Made by a program: the position numbers and the translations under genes. A DNA stretch of 64,000 bases from Acidovorax sp. NCPPB 3576 (GTDB taxonomy: Bacteria > Pseudomonadota > Gammaproteobacteria > Burkholderiales > Burkholderiaceae_C). The notes under the pieces were generated by a model that searched no databases, was not told where the DNA came from, and saw only the letters and a program-made list of their open reading frames with translations. How positions within the stretch are numbered: the stretch's first letter is position 1; every line of letters begins with the position of its first letter. The stretch covers positions 3,464,501-3,528,500 of the forward strand of contig NZ_CP097267.1 of the NCBI RefSeq assembly GCF_028473605.1, given 5' to 3'. Of this stretch, positions 45,045 to 54,417 are shown in pieces.

Positions 45045-45650
45045 ATGTCTTCCGGCGGATTTCACGTACACGGCCCGCACGACCATGCGGTCGAGCATGC
45101 CAGCCAGGGCCACGGCGCCCATGAGGCCCACGCGCACGAGGGCGGCGGCTCGTCCACCAGCAAGATCGCCATGTTCACCGCGATCGTGGCGACGGTCGGT
45201 GCCATCTTTTCCTACATGGGCGGGGCCACGCAGGCCAATGCGGGGCTGCTCAAGAACGATGCGGCCATCCGCAAGACCGAAGCGTCCAACCAGTGGAATT
45301 ACTTTCAGTCCAAGAGCACGAAGCAGTCGCTGACCGAGATGGCCCGCGACCTGGCGCCGGACGACCGCAAGGGCAGCTACCAGACCAAACTGGACCGCTA
45401 CGAGGCCGAGAAGAACGACATCAAGACCCAGGCCGAAAAGCTGGAGCGCGAGTCGCTCGACTTCGACCACCAGAGCGAAGCCCAGATGCACCAGCACCAC
45501 CGCTGGGCCCAGGCCACCACGGCGCTGCAGGTGGCCATCGCCCTGGCCGCCATCGCGCTGCTCACGCGCAAGAAGTGGCTGGAATACGGCATGTACGGCG
45601 TGGCCGCCATCGGCCTGGGCGTGGGCACCATGGCGTTCCTGCACCTTTGA
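45045..45650 (+). CDS. DUF4337 membrane protein
   Basis: The 201-residue protein has a His-rich N-terminus (residues 5-33, several HxH groups), a membrane helix (about 44-60), a charged helical middle (about 75-150) and two hydrophobic helices at the end (about 160-178 and 184-200). This layout fits DUF4337. The His cluster could bind metal. It lies between thyA and folA, but the terminator suggests separate transcription. The function is unknown. Confidence 0.8.
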   Translation: MSSGGFHVHGPHDHAVEHASQGHGAHEAHAHEGGGSSTSKIAMFTAIVATVGAIFSYMGGATQANAGLLKNDAAIRKTEASNQWNYFQSKSTKQSLTEMARDLAPDDRKGSYQTKLDRYEAEKNDIKTQAEKLERESLDFDHQSEAQMHQHHRWAQATTALQVAIALAAIALLTRKKWLEYGMYGVAAIGLGVGTMAFLHL

Positions 45651-45690
45651 GCCGCCGCCCGCCTCTGTGACCTCTGCGAGAAAGCCCCCG

Positions 45691-46179
45691 ATGGCCCTGC
45701 ACCTGATTTATGCGCGCGCCGCCAACGGCGTGATCGGCAAGGACGGCACCATGCCCTGGCACCTGCCCGAAGACCTGGCGCACTTTCGCCAACTCACGCA
45801 CGGCAGCCCGGTGGTGATGGGCCGCAAGACCTGGGATTCGCTGCCACCGCGCTTTCGGCCGCTGCCCGGGCGCGCCAACATCGTGGTGACGCGCCAGGCG
45901 GACTGGCAGGCCGACGGCGCCCGCCGTGCCGCGGGCCTGCACGAGGCCCTGCAACTGGCCCAGGCCGAGGGCGCCACCACCTGGGTGATCGGCGGCGCGC
46001 AGCTGTATGCGCAGGCCCTGCCGCTGGCCACGCGGATCGAGGCGACCGAGATCGGGCAGGACTTCGAGGGTGACGCCTACGCGCCCGAGCCCGGCCCCGA
46101 ATGGGTGGAGACGGCCCGCGAGCGCCATGTGAGCGCGGCCGGCCTGCCCTACAGCTTCGTGACGCTGGAACGGCGCTGA
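45691..46179 (+). CDS. folA: Dihydrofolate reductase
   Basis: The 162-residue enzyme reduces dihydrofolate, the by-product of ThyA. It shows the family segments ANGVIGKDGTMPWHLPEDLA (about residues 8-27, with the active-site Trp and acidic residue), VVMGRKTWDSLP and WVIGGAQLYAQAL. ATG at 45691 (MALHLIYARA) was chosen over the upstream frame. Length is normal. Confidence 0.97.
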   Translation: MALHLIYARAANGVIGKDGTMPWHLPEDLAHFRQLTHGSPVVMGRKTWDSLPPRFRPLPGRANIVVTRQADWQADGARRAAGLHEALQLAQAEGATTWVIGGAQLYAQALPLATRIEATEIGQDFEGDAYAPEPGPEWVETARERHVSAAGLPYSFVTLERR

Positions 46180-46398
46180 AACAGGCGCCTTCCGCCTTGA
46201 TCGACGAGCGGCTGAGCCGCCGTGGCGGCCGCTGCCCTGGCAGGACGCGCGTTCGCAAAGCCCCCATGTCACGGTGCGGCGGTACAGTCGGTGCAAAATC
46301 CGCGTGGCGGAATCAGGCGACGCATGCCGTCGCCGACCGACCGCTCCGCCCAGGCGAATGCCATCCTTCCACGTCCCCTTTCCCAAGCCGAGCCCACC

Positions 46399-46866
46399 GT
46401 GAAACTAGACGCCATCGACCAAAAGATCCTGGATCTGTTGCAGGAAGACGCAGACCAGCAAGGGGCTGAGATCGCCGCCAAGGTCGGCCTATCGACCACG
46501 CCGTGCTGGCGCCGGGTGCAGCGGCTCAAGGAGAGTGGCGTCATCAAGAAAAGCGTGGCGCTGGTCGATGCGCAGAAAGTCAACGTCGGCGTGACGGTGT
46601 TCGTGTCGGTGCGCACCAGCACCCACACGCAGGAATGGTTCGAGAACTTCAAGGCCTGCATCCAGGTCATGCCGGAAGTGGTCGAGTTCTATCGCATGAG
46701 CGGCGAAATCGACTACCTGCTGCGCGTGGTGGTGCCCGACATCGCAGCCTACGACCGGGTGTACAAGAAGCTGATCGCCAACAACCACCTGTGCGACATC
46801 AGCTCCAGCTTCGCGATGGAAGAGATCAAGTTCACCACGGCGCTGCCGCTGAATTACGCGCGGTAG
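46399..46866 (+). CDS. Lrp/AsnC family transcriptional regulator
   Basis: The 155-residue protein has a winged-helix N-terminus (LDAIDQKILDLLQEDADQQG, then GLSTTPCWRRVQRLKESGVI about residues 28-47) and a C-terminal RAM ligand-binding domain. A GTG at 46399 gives the usual family start (V/M-KLDAIDQKIL); an in-frame ATG at 46324 would add 25 residues that are not conserved. It probably senses an amino acid. No obvious target operon adjoins it. Confidence 0.93.
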   Translation: MKLDAIDQKILDLLQEDADQQGAEIAAKVGLSTTPCWRRVQRLKESGVIKKSVALVDAQKVNVGVTVFVSVRTSTHTQEWFENFKACIQVMPEVVEFYRMSGEIDYLLRVVVPDIAAYDRVYKKLIANNHLCDISSSFAMEEIKFTTALPLNYAR

Positions 46867-46951
46867 CCAAGGGCAGCCAGCCGTTGGCAAGCCAGGGCGG
46901 GGGGCGCAGCGGCGGTGCACTGCATCGGTCCGGACGCCAGCCCCCGGATGA

Positions 46952-46984
46952 TTGCTATATTTTTAATAGCTAAACGCCCTAGTA
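46952..46984 (-). repeat. ACTAGGGCGT-type dispersed repeat, copy 3
   Basis: Read on the minus strand it is TACTAGGGCGTTTAGCTA, A-rich, ATAGCA, the same unit as copies 1 and 2. It lies between the Lrp gene and the end of the convergent cysteine-desulfurase fusion, followed by a run of 12 C at 47039-47050. Confidence 0.6.
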
Positions 46985-47069
46985 TCTATTGCGGTGGCGG
47001 CCTTCTTGGCCATCAGCCTGAGACAACGGCCTGGAGCGCCCCCCCCCCCCGCTGCACCGCACCGCCCCA

Positions 47070-49322
47070 TCAACTGCGCCACAGCGCCATGCCGCCCGCC
47101 AGGCTCCAGGCCCGGGCGTGGCCCAGCCGGCGCAGGGCCTTGGCGGCCTGTGCGCTGCGGTTGCCGCTGCGGCAAAAGAACAGCACGGGCGTATCCGCCG
47201 ACAGGGCCAGCCACTGCGGCAGCGCATTCACCAGGCCCGACAGCGGCACGGCCTGGCGCTGCACGGGCGCGCCCAGGTCGGGCGCCCGGCCCAGGCGCTG
47301 TTCGTAGGGCTCGCGCACATCCACCAGCAGCAGGTCGGGCTGCGACTGCAGCAAGGCCTGCAGCGCGGCCGACGTCATGTCGCTGGAGGCCGCGGCAGCG
47401 CAGGGCGAGTCCACGCGCGCACCGCACACCATCGGCTGGCCGCTGGCCTCCTGCGGTGCCAGGCCCTGCTCCAGCCGCGCCTTGGCCTGCGCGAAGCCCT
47501 GGGCGTCCAGCCGTCCATCGAGCACCTGCGCCAGCAGGGGCTGGACCGTGCACTCCGTAGCCAGCGTGGTGGCAAAGCGGTCGTCGTAGTCGTGCCCGGG
47601 CAGCAGCAGCGCGTGAAGCCCCAGCACCTCGGCCATCCGGTGCAGCGACGACCCGAAGGCGAGCGGCGCGCTCTGCGCAAAGTCGCTGCGCCCGAGCGCA
47701 CCGGGCATGACGGTGTCGCCCACGAAGGCCAGGCGCAGCCCTTGCGCGCCATGCAGCAGGTAGGCGGTGGCATCTTCGGTGTGGCCCGGCGTGGCCAGGC
47801 GGGTGAGGTGCAGCGCGCCCAGGCCGATCCGGTCGGCATGCTGCGGCCAGCCCAGGGCATCCACGGCATCGTCCGCGGCCGGATGGCCGGCCAGGGCGGC
47901 ACGCAGCGGCGCAGCGGAGGACGCGTGGTCGCCATGGCTGTGGGTGTCCAGCACCGCCGCCAGCGTGTATCCCTGGCAGCGCACCAGCTGGGCCAGCCGC
48001 CCGGTCAGCTCGGGCAGCGGATCGATCACGGCGCAGCGGCGGCTGGCGGCATCGGCCACCAGGTAGCAGCACGCGCCATCGACCACGAAGCGGGTCACGC
48101 CCTCGATGGGCAGCGCGGCCGGTTGCGCCGGGCCCAGGCAGCTGGCACGCAGCGATTCGCCGCACGCGCGGATGCGGGCACAGGCCTCATTGATGAAGGC
48201 CGCATCCGCCGCCGGCCCGAACGACAGCCGCACGGCCGAGTCCGCCTGCCAGGCGGGCAACTGCATGGCCTGCAGCACATGGCTGGGCTGCGCCTTGGCG
48301 GCGCTGCACGCCGAGCCGCCGCTGACGCGCACGCCCGCGGCATCGAACAAATCCAGCAGCAATTTGGAGCCCACGCCCGGAACCGAAAAGTTGAGCGTGG
48401 TGGGCAGGCAGCGCTCGGGCGGCGCATTGAAGACGAGGCCGGGAAAGGCATCCTCCAGCGCCACCCCCAGTTGCGCGCGGTAGCCCGCCAGCACCGGTGG
48501 CGGCTGGAACGTGGTGCCAGCCTCCAGCGCCGCCAGTACCGCGCCCAAAGCGGCGATGCCCGCCATGTTCTCGGTGCCCGAGCGCAGGGCGCACTCCTGC
48601 CCGCCGCCGGCCATCATGGGCGTGAACGGCGCGCCCTGGCGCACGTACAGCAGCCCGATGCCCTTGGGCGCATACAGCTTGTGGCCGGAGAACGTGGCGT
48701 AGTCGATGGGGTGGTCGGCCAGCTGCAGCGCCATCTTGCCCAGGGCCTGCACGCTGTCCACCAGCCACAGCGCGCCGCTGCCCGCCATCGCCTGGGCAAT
48801 GCCCGCCAGGTCGCTGACCACGCCGGTCTCGTTGTTGGCGGCCATGGTGCACACCAGCGCGGCGCGCGGCGCATGGGCACGCAGCCAGTCGAGGTCGTGC
48901 CGGCCATCGCGCGCCACGGGGATGGGCAGCACCTGCAGGCCGAGCTGCAGCAGCGTGTTCCAGTGCCTGAGCGCCTCGGGCACCGCCTTGTGCTCGGTGG
49001 CGCCGTACAGCAGCCATTGCTGCGGCCCCAGAGTGCCGTCGTGGCCTGCGGCGGTGCGCTGCCTGCGCACATGGTCCAGGGCCGACAGCACGGCGGTCTG
49101 GATGCCCTCGGTCGCGCCGCTCACGAACATCAACTGCCCCGAAGGCGCACCGACCACCCGGCGGGCGCGGGCACGCACCGCGTCCATCAGCGCGCGGGCC
49201 TTGAGGCCGGTGCTGTGCGTGCTGCTGGGGTTGCCGTAGTCGTGCGCCATCGCGGCCAGGGCGGCATCGCGGGAGGCGGGCAGGACGGGCGTGGTGGCGT
49301 TGGCGTCGAGGTAGATTTCCAT
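47070..49322 (-). CDS. Three-domain fusion: cysteine desulfurase + persulfide-dioxygenase-like hydrolase + rhodanese
   Basis: The 750-residue protein has three complete modules. Residues 1-390 are a class V PLP-dependent cysteine desulfurase with the PLP Lys215 (FSGHKLYAPK) and persulfide Cys339 (SGGSACS). Residues about 405-585 are a metallo-beta-lactamase domain like ETHE1/persulfide dioxygenases (DTHSHGDH at 459-466, TPGH ending at 514, GDT at 535-537, PGHD at 575-578). Residues about 650-750 are a rhodanese with catalytic Cys717 (FFCRSGNRS). All active-site residues look intact. The protein could take sulfur from cysteine, oxidise or trap persulfide, and transfer sulfur within one chain. 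It stands alone, without isc or suf genes nearby. The combined reaction is inference. Confidence 0.88.
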   Translation of the reverse strand: MEIYLDANATTPVLPASRDAALAAMAHDYGNPSSTHSTGLKARALMDAVRARARRVVGAPSGQLMFVSGATEGIQTAVLSALDHVRRQRTAAGHDGTLGPQQWLLYGATEHKAVPEALRHWNTLLQLGLQVLPIPVARDGRHDLDWLRAHAPRAALVCTMAANNETGVVSDLAGIAQAMAGSGALWLVDSVQALGKMALQLADHPIDYATFSGHKLYAPKGIGLLYVRQGAPFTPMMAGGGQECALRSGTENMAGIAALGAVLAALEAGTTFQPPPVLAGYRAQLGVALEDAFPGLVFNAPPERCLPTTLNFSVPGVGSKLLLDLFDAAGVRVSGGSACSAAKAQPSHVLQAMQLPAWQADSAVRLSFGPAADAAFINEACARIRACGESLRASCLGPAQPAALPIEGVTRFVVDGACCYLVADAASRRCAVIDPLPELTGRLAQLVRCQGYTLAAVLDTHSHGDHASSAAPLRAALAGHPAADDAVDALGWPQHADRIGLGALHLTRLATPGHTEDATAYLLHGAQGLRLAFVGDTVMPGALGRSDFAQSAPLAFGSSLHRMAEVLGLHALLLPGHDYDDRFATTLATECTVQPLLAQVLDGRLDAQGFAQAKARLEQGLAPQEASGQPMVCGARVDSPCAAAASSDMTSAALQALLQSQPDLLLVDVREPYEQRLGRAPDLGAPVQRQAVPLSGLVNALPQWLALSADTPVLFFCRSGNRSAQAAKALRRLGHARAWSLAGGMALWRS

Positions 49323-49645
49323 GGCATTGCTCTATTTCGATAGATCTTGGTAACTGCACCTATCGTAATTAGCACTCATGAGAATCAATTTCTCATTTTT
49401 TATGAAATTTTGAATTTTTCATGATTCCCTCGTTCCATCGACCACCTTCGGCGCAAGGCGGTTGCCAACAGGGAGCCGGGCATGCGTGCAGCCCTGGCCA
49501 GGAGGCTCGTCCACAATAGCGGGCTCGCCGCGGCCGCCCCGTCCCGCCCCGACAGGCGCCGCGATGCCGCCCGCGTGGGATTTGCAGCAGCGCACGGTTT
49601 TCGCGCGCCGAAGCGATCCAGGTGAAGTCCAGAGAACACAGAAAA
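49323..49645. other. Divergent promoter region of the fusion gene and mutS
   Basis: About 320 bases separate the divergent genes. The first 110 bases next to the fusion gene are A/T-rich (near 49345-49425) with TTGAATT/TATGAAA-like stretches, where promoters are likely. No operator, riboswitch or small gene could be identified. Confidence 0.4.
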
Positions 49646-52330
49646 ATGCAGCAGCCGGTAGAAAACGCTCCCTTGCCCGCCCCAGCCTCCACTCCTTGCG
49701 CCCCCGCTGCGTTCCAGCCGGGCAGCGATCTGTCGCATCACACGCCGATGATGCAGCAGTACCTCGCCCTGAAAGCGGCGCACCCCGACACGCTGCTCTT
49801 CTACCGCATGGGCGATTTCTACGAGGTGTTCTTCGCCGATGCCGAGAAAGCCGCGCGGCTGCTGGACATCACGCTCACGCAGCGCGGGCAGTCCGGCGGG
49901 CAGCCGGTGGTGATGGCCGGGGTGCCATTCCATGCGCTGGAGAACTACCTGGCCCGGCTCATCAAGATGGGCGAGTCGGTGGCGATCTGCGAACAGGTGG
50001 GCGAGGTGGGCGCGAGCAAGGGGCCGGTGGAGCGCAAGGTGGTGCGCGTGGTCACGCCGGGCACGCTCACTGACAGCGAACTGCTGTCCGACAAGGCCGA
50101 ATCGCTGCTGCTGTCGGTGCACCAGGGCCCGCGCGCGCGCTGCGGCCTGGCGTGGCTCAGCGTGACGCAGGGGCTGGTCCACCTGGCCGAGTGCACGCAC
50201 GACGAGGTGGGCACCTGGATCGCCCGCATCGGCCCGAGCGAGGTGATCTACAGCGCCGGGGTGACCGAGCGCTTCGAGCAGCAGCTCAAAACGCTGCGCC
50301 AGAACGGCACCTTCGCCTGCCCCTTGAGCCTGCGGCCGGACTGGCAGTTCGACGCCGCTCTGGGCGAGCGCAAGCTGCTGGAGCAACTGGGCGCGGCCAG
50401 CCTGAATGCCTGGAGCGCGCAGGACCTGGCCCAGGCACACGCCGCCGCGGCGGCGCTGCTGGCCTATGCCGAGCACACGCAGGGCCGCTCGCTCACCCAC
50501 GTGCACGGCGTGCGCGTGCAGCAGAGCGACGAGCTGATCGCCCTGCCCCTGGCCACGCGCCGCAACCTGGAGCTGACGCGCACGCTGCGCGGCGAAGATT
50601 CGCCCACCCTTTTTTCGTTGCTGGACACCTGCATGACCGGCATGGGCAGCCGCCTGCTCAAGACCTGGCTGCTGGAGCCGCGGCGCGACCGCACCGAGGC
50701 GCGCCAGCGCCTGGCGGCCACGGCGGCGCTGCGCGGCACGGCCTCGGGCAGCGGCCCGTGGCAGGCCCTGCGCGGCGAGCTGCGCGGCGTGAGCGACGTG
50801 GAGCGCATCACGGCCCGCATCGCGCTGCGGCAGGTGCGCCCGCGCGAGTTGCTGGGCCTGTGCAAGACGCTACAAAAAGCAGAGCAGCTTGCCTGCGCTT
50901 TTATTGCGCCAGAGCCGTTTTTGGCTCAAATCTTCGAGCACCTGCGCCCCCCCGTCGATTGCGGCGAACTGCTGCGCGCGGCCATCCATGAAGAGCCTGC
51001 CGCCCTGGTGCGCGACGGCGGCGTGATCGCTGCGGGCTTCGATGCCGAGCTGGACGAGTTGCGTGGCATCCAGACGCACTGCGATGCCTTTTTGCTCGAC
51101 CTGGAAACACGCGAGAAGGCCCGCACCGGCATCGCCAACCTGCGCGTGCAGTTCAACAAGGTGCATGGCTTCTACATCGAGGTGACCAGCAGCCACCTGG
51201 ATCGGGTGCCCGACGACTACCGCCGCCGCCAGACGCTCAAGAACGCCGAGCGCTTCATCACGCCCGAGCTGAAGACCTTCGAGGACAAGGCGCTGTCGGC
51301 GCAGGAGCGCGGCCTGGCGCGCGAGAAATGGCTGTACGAGCAGTTGCTGGACCGGCTGCAGCCGCACGTTCCCGCCCTCACCCGGCTGGCCCATGCGCTG
51401 GCCACGCTCGATGTGCTGTGCGCGCTGGCCGAGCGCTCGCTCACGCTGAACTGGTGCGCGCCGCAGTTCGCTCCCGAGCCCTGCATCGAGATCGAGGGCG
51501 GGCGCCACCCGGTGGTGGAGGCGCGGCTGGCAGAAACATCGTCCGGCAGCTTCATCGCCAACCACACGCGGCTGAACGCCAACACCCGCATGCAGGTGAT
51601 CACGGGGCCGAACATGGGCGGCAAATCGACCTACATGCGGCAGGTGGCTCTGATCGTGCTGCTGGCCAGCATGGGCAGCCACGTGCCGGCCACGTCGTGC
51701 CGCCTGGGGCCCATCGATGCGATCCACACGCGCATCGGCGCGGCCGACGACCTGGCCAACGCGCAATCGACCTTCATGCTGGAGATGACCGAGGCCGCGC
51801 AGATCCTGCACTCGGCCACGCCGCACAGCCTGGTGCTGATGGACGAGATCGGGCGTGGCACCAGCACCTTCGACGGCCTGGCGCTGGCCAGCGGCATCGC
51901 CACGCACCTGCACGATCGCACCAAGGCGTTCACGCTGTTCGCCACGCACTATTTCGAGCTGACCGAGCTGTCGGCGCGCCACCAGCATGCGGTGAACGTG
52001 CACGTGGGCGCGACCGAGTCGGGCTCGAACATCGTCTTCCTGCACGAGATCCAGCCGGGGCCGGCCAGCCGCAGCTACGGCATCCACGTGGCGCGCCTGG
52101 CGGGCGTGCCGGGCCCGGTGCTGAACCATGCGCGCCACACGCTGGCCGCGCTGGAGCAGCGGGCCGGCGAGGGCGAAACGCAGGTGGACCTGTTCGCCGA
52201 GCCGCCCGACGCCGAGGGGCCGATGGTGAGCCCCGCGGAAGCGGCCCTGGCCGAACTGCAGCCCGATACTTTGAGTCCGCGCGAGGCGCTGGACGCGCTG
52301 TACCAGCTCAAGCGGCTGGTACGGGGCTAG
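49646..52330 (+). CDS. mutS: DNA mismatch repair protein MutS
   Basis: The 894-residue protein recognises mismatches. The mismatch-binding domain has [19 protein letters not shown] (about residues 50-68, the Phe-x-Glu wedge). The ATPase domain has Walker [15 protein letters not shown] (about 655) and Walker [20 protein letters not shown] at 49646 (MQQPVENAP) was chosen over an in-frame GTG at 49622. The N-terminus has an extra 35 residues compared with shorter MutS proteins. A repeat-like segment is embedded in frame in the lever region (50869-50931). Confidence 0.97.
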   Translation: MQQPVENAPLPAPASTPCAPAAFQPGSDLSHHTPMMQQYLALKAAHPDTLLFYRMGDFYEVFFADAEKAARLLDITLTQRGQSGGQPVVMAGVPFHALENYLARLIKMGESVAICEQVGEVGASKGPVERKVVRVVTPGTLTDSELLSDKAESLLLSVHQGPRARCGLAWLSVTQGLVHLAECTHDEVGTWIARIGPSEVIYSAGVTERFEQQLKTLRQNGTFACPLSLRPDWQFDAALGERKLLEQLGAASLNAWSAQDLAQAHAAAAALLAYAEHTQGRSLTHVHGVRVQQSDELIALPLATRRNLELTRTLRGEDSPTLFSLLDTCMTGMGSRLLKTWLLEPRRDRTEARQRLAATAALRGTASGSGPWQALRGELRGVSDVERITARIALRQVRPRELLGLCKTLQKAEQLACAFIAPEPFLAQIFEHLRPPVDCGELLRAAIHEEPAALVRDGGVIAAGFDAELDELRGIQTHCDAFLLDLETREKARTGIANLRVQFNKVHGFYIEVTSSHLDRVPDDYRRRQTLKNAERFITPELKTFEDKALSAQERGLAREKWLYEQLLDRLQPHVPALTRLAHALATLDVLCALAERSLTLNWCAPQFAPEPCIEIEGGRHPVVEARLAETSSGSFIANHTRLNANTRMQVITGPNMGGKSTYMRQVALIVLLASMGSHVPATSCRLGPIDAIHTRIGAADDLANAQSTFMLEMTEAAQILHSATPHSLVLMDEIGRGTSTFDGLALASGIATHLHDRTKAFTLFATHYFELTELSARHQHAVNVHVGATESGSNIVFLHEIQPGPASRSYGIHVARLAGVPGPVLNHARHTLAALEQRAGEGETQVDLFAEPPDAEGPMVSPAEAALAELQPDTLSPREALDALYQLKRLVRG
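50869..50931 (+). repeat. Possible small repeat inserted in frame in mutS
   Basis: GCTACAAAAAGCAGAGC, GCTTGCCTGCGC, TTTTATTGCGCC and GCCGTTTTTGGCTCAAA form a short structure with hairpin arms, unlike the surrounding high-GC codon use. It resembles small repeats I associate with Comamonadaceae genomes. It encodes [20 protein letters not shown] within the lever region of MutS and keeps the frame. Confidence 0.35.
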
Positions 52331-52391
52331 GCCGCGCAGGCCATCGACCTCAGGCGAGGCTGACTTACTCGGCTGGAGGAACCGCGGGCTT

Positions 52392-53261
52392 CTATTCCTT
52401 GGCCGTGCGTTCGAACTTGGTCTTGGCCGCGATCTGCTGGCCTTCGGACAGGCCATCCATGTCGCGGTACAGGTGCACCGACAGAGCGATGTCGCCGGAC
52501 TTGTTCTTGAGGCTGTGGGGCACGCCCAGCTCGTCAGGCCCGAAGCCGGCCCACGACGCCTCTGTCCGCGCATTTCTTTCGGTCTTTTCGGCCAGCGGCG
52601 TGTTGTCTTTCGTTTCGCCGGTCGGTCGGTAGATCCGCTCCGACAAATTGCCCTTCAGGATGAAAGAAGCGCACTCGTTGGGATGGTCGTGGATGGGGGT
52701 CTTTTGCCTGGCATCGAACGCGAACAGTTGCAGGCAGAACGACTCTCCCTCCTTCGCGTGGCTGTGCAGCAGATAGCGACCGTAACCCGCCAACTGTGTG
52801 GCGTCCTTGGGCTGATAAATATCGGTGGACAACTGGGCTTCCTCCAGCAGGCCCTTGAGGGCGTCCGCCACGCAATCGCGCACGTCCTTGCCCGCCGCGA
52901 TCTCGGCTTGCACGGAGGCATTTTGCAAAAGCTTCTGAACGCCGGCTTCCAGGCGCTTTTGGTTAGCCACATGGGTCTGCCGGGCTTGCAGGGACAGCGT
53001 GGTGTACACCTTGTCGAGCTTGGCCTCGCGGGCTCCGATGCCCGAATCCGCGCCCAGCAGCGAGGTGCGTGGGCGCTTGGCCGAAGCACCTTCCGCGCTG
53101 GCGTCCGGGGACCGCGCCTGCAGGCCGTCCAGGCGGGCATCGCCGCCCGGCTGGCTCGAACCGGCAGGCCGCTTGTTCGAAGAGGCGGTATCGGCGACTT
53201 CGGCGCGGTCGGAACGGGGAGAAACGGTGCGGGAAGGGGAAGAGATGGAGCTGGTCGTCAT
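52392..53261 (-). CDS. Cysteine-dioxygenase-like protein with effector-type N-terminus
   Basis: The 289-residue protein has a disordered Ser/Arg/Pro-rich N-terminus (residues 1-75, with basic clusters NKRP and AKRPR) and a helical part (80-145). Residues about 150-285 form a cupin domain like cysteine dioxygenase: TPIHDHPNECASF holds His191 and His193, GNLSERIYRP the following strand, GVPHSLKNKSGD His249, and SVHLYRDM Tyr265. Metal ligands and the Tyr are conserved; the cross-link Cys is shifted one place (Cys197). Normal bacterial cysteine dioxygenases lack such a leader. No perfect PIP box was found; an imperfect one is described in the findings. A secreted, host-directed role is inference. 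Confidence 0.7.
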   Translation of the reverse strand: MTTSSISSPSRTVSPRSDRAEVADTASSNKRPAGSSQPGGDARLDGLQARSPDASAEGASAKRPRTSLLGADSGIGAREAKLDKVYTTLSLQARQTHVANQKRLEAGVQKLLQNASVQAEIAAGKDVRDCVADALKGLLEEAQLSTDIYQPKDATQLAGYGRYLLHSHAKEGESFCLQLFAFDARQKTPIHDHPNECASFILKGNLSERIYRPTGETKDNTPLAEKTERNARTEASWAGFGPDELGVPHSLKNKSGDIALSVHLYRDMDGLSEGQQIAAKTKFERTAKE

Positions 53262-53544
53262 GGTTCGAAAAAAGAGTGGATGAGGAAGACAAAGCGGGAG
53301 AACAACGGCGATTCACCGTGTCGCCACCCACCCGCCATTCTTCGAACCACACGGCGGAATCCCGCCGCCCGTGCGAAGCCGAAGCCCGGGAATGCGAATG
53401 TCTTTTCATATTGCGAAATCATCTGAAACATTGGCGACACGCGGCACCCGTTTGCCTCTGTTTCTGCCGCACCGTCTTGGGGCAAGCCCGCAGCGCGACG
53501 GCGACAACGCCTACACTCGACCCTTTGCCTCCGAAGTCGCCCCC

Positions 53545-54372
53545 ATGACGTATTGCGTCGCCATCAAGCTCAACGCCGGACTGGTTTTCCTGTCCGATTC
53601 CCGCACCAATGCGGGCCTGGACCAGATCAGCTCCTTTCGCAAGATGATGATCTACGAGAAGGCAGGCGACCGATTCATGGTGCTGCTGTCCGCCGGCAAC
53701 CTGAGCATCTCGCAGTCGGTGCGGGAGATCCTGCAGTCCGAGCAGCTCACCGACCGCGAGGGCGGCGAGCCGATGACGATCTGGAACGCCAAGAGCATGT
53801 TCGACGCCGCCCGCGTGCTGGGCGCAGCCGTGCGCCATGTGCACGAACGCGACGGCGCCGCGCTCAAGCGCTCGGGCGTGGACTTCAATGTCTCGCTGGT
53901 GTTCGGCGGGCAGATCCAGGGCGAGGGCATGCGCCTGTTCCAGGTGTATTCGGCAGGCAACTTCATCGAAGCCACCTCGGAGACGCCGTACTTCCAGGTG
54001 GGCGAATCCAAATACGGCAAGCCGGTGCTCGACCGCGTGCTGACGCCCGACACGCCGCTGGACGAAGCCGCCAAGTGCGCCCTGGTGTCGATGGACAGCA
54101 CGCTCAAGTCCAACCTGTCGGTGGGCCTGCCGCTGGACCTGGTGGTGTATGAGGTGGGCCAGTTCGCCACCGACAAGATCGTCTGCATCGACGAGCACAA
54201 CCCCTACTTCCGCATGCTGCACAACAGCTGGGGCGAAAAGCTTCGCGAGGTGTTCGACAGCATCGAAGACCCCGCCTGGCATGGCGGCCTGACCGAGGTG
54301 CCGCTCAAGGTGGAGCCGTCGCGCAGCCGCCCGATCAAGAAGATCACCAACCCGCGCGACAAATTGGTCTGA
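53545..54372 (+). CDS. Proteasome-like protease Anbu (bacterial proteasome homologue)
   Basis: The 275-residue protein begins MTYCVAIKLNAGLVFLSDSR; Thr2, exposed after Met removal, with Asp18 and Lys33 matches the N-terminal nucleophile arrangement of Anbu. GKPVLDRVLTPDTPLDEAAK and MDSTLKSNLSVG are also family segments. Anbu forms helical or ring-like assemblies; its substrates are not established. In many bacteria it is encoded with a transglutaminase-like protein, a DUF403 protein and an ATP-grasp enzyme, none of which is next to it here. An alpha/beta hydrolase gene follows 45 bases later. Confidence 0.9.
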   Translation: MTYCVAIKLNAGLVFLSDSRTNAGLDQISSFRKMMIYEKAGDRFMVLLSAGNLSISQSVREILQSEQLTDREGGEPMTIWNAKSMFDAARVLGAAVRHVHERDGAALKRSGVDFNVSLVFGGQIQGEGMRLFQVYSAGNFIEATSETPYFQVGESKYGKPVLDRVLTPDTPLDEAAKCALVSMDSTLKSNLSVGLPLDLVVYEVGQFATDKIVCIDEHNPYFRMLHNSWGEKLREVFDSIEDPAWHGGLTEVPLKVEPSRSRPIKKITNPRDKLV

Positions 54373-54417
54373 GGCCCTGGCGGCACGCGCCCCCCCTTTC
54401 GAAGCAACCGCAGCCCC

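Noticed and set aside
47039..47050. Run of 12 C as a phase-variation tract
   Set aside because: It lies about 20 bases beyond the stop of the fusion gene, outside any coding or promoter region, so a switching role has no support.
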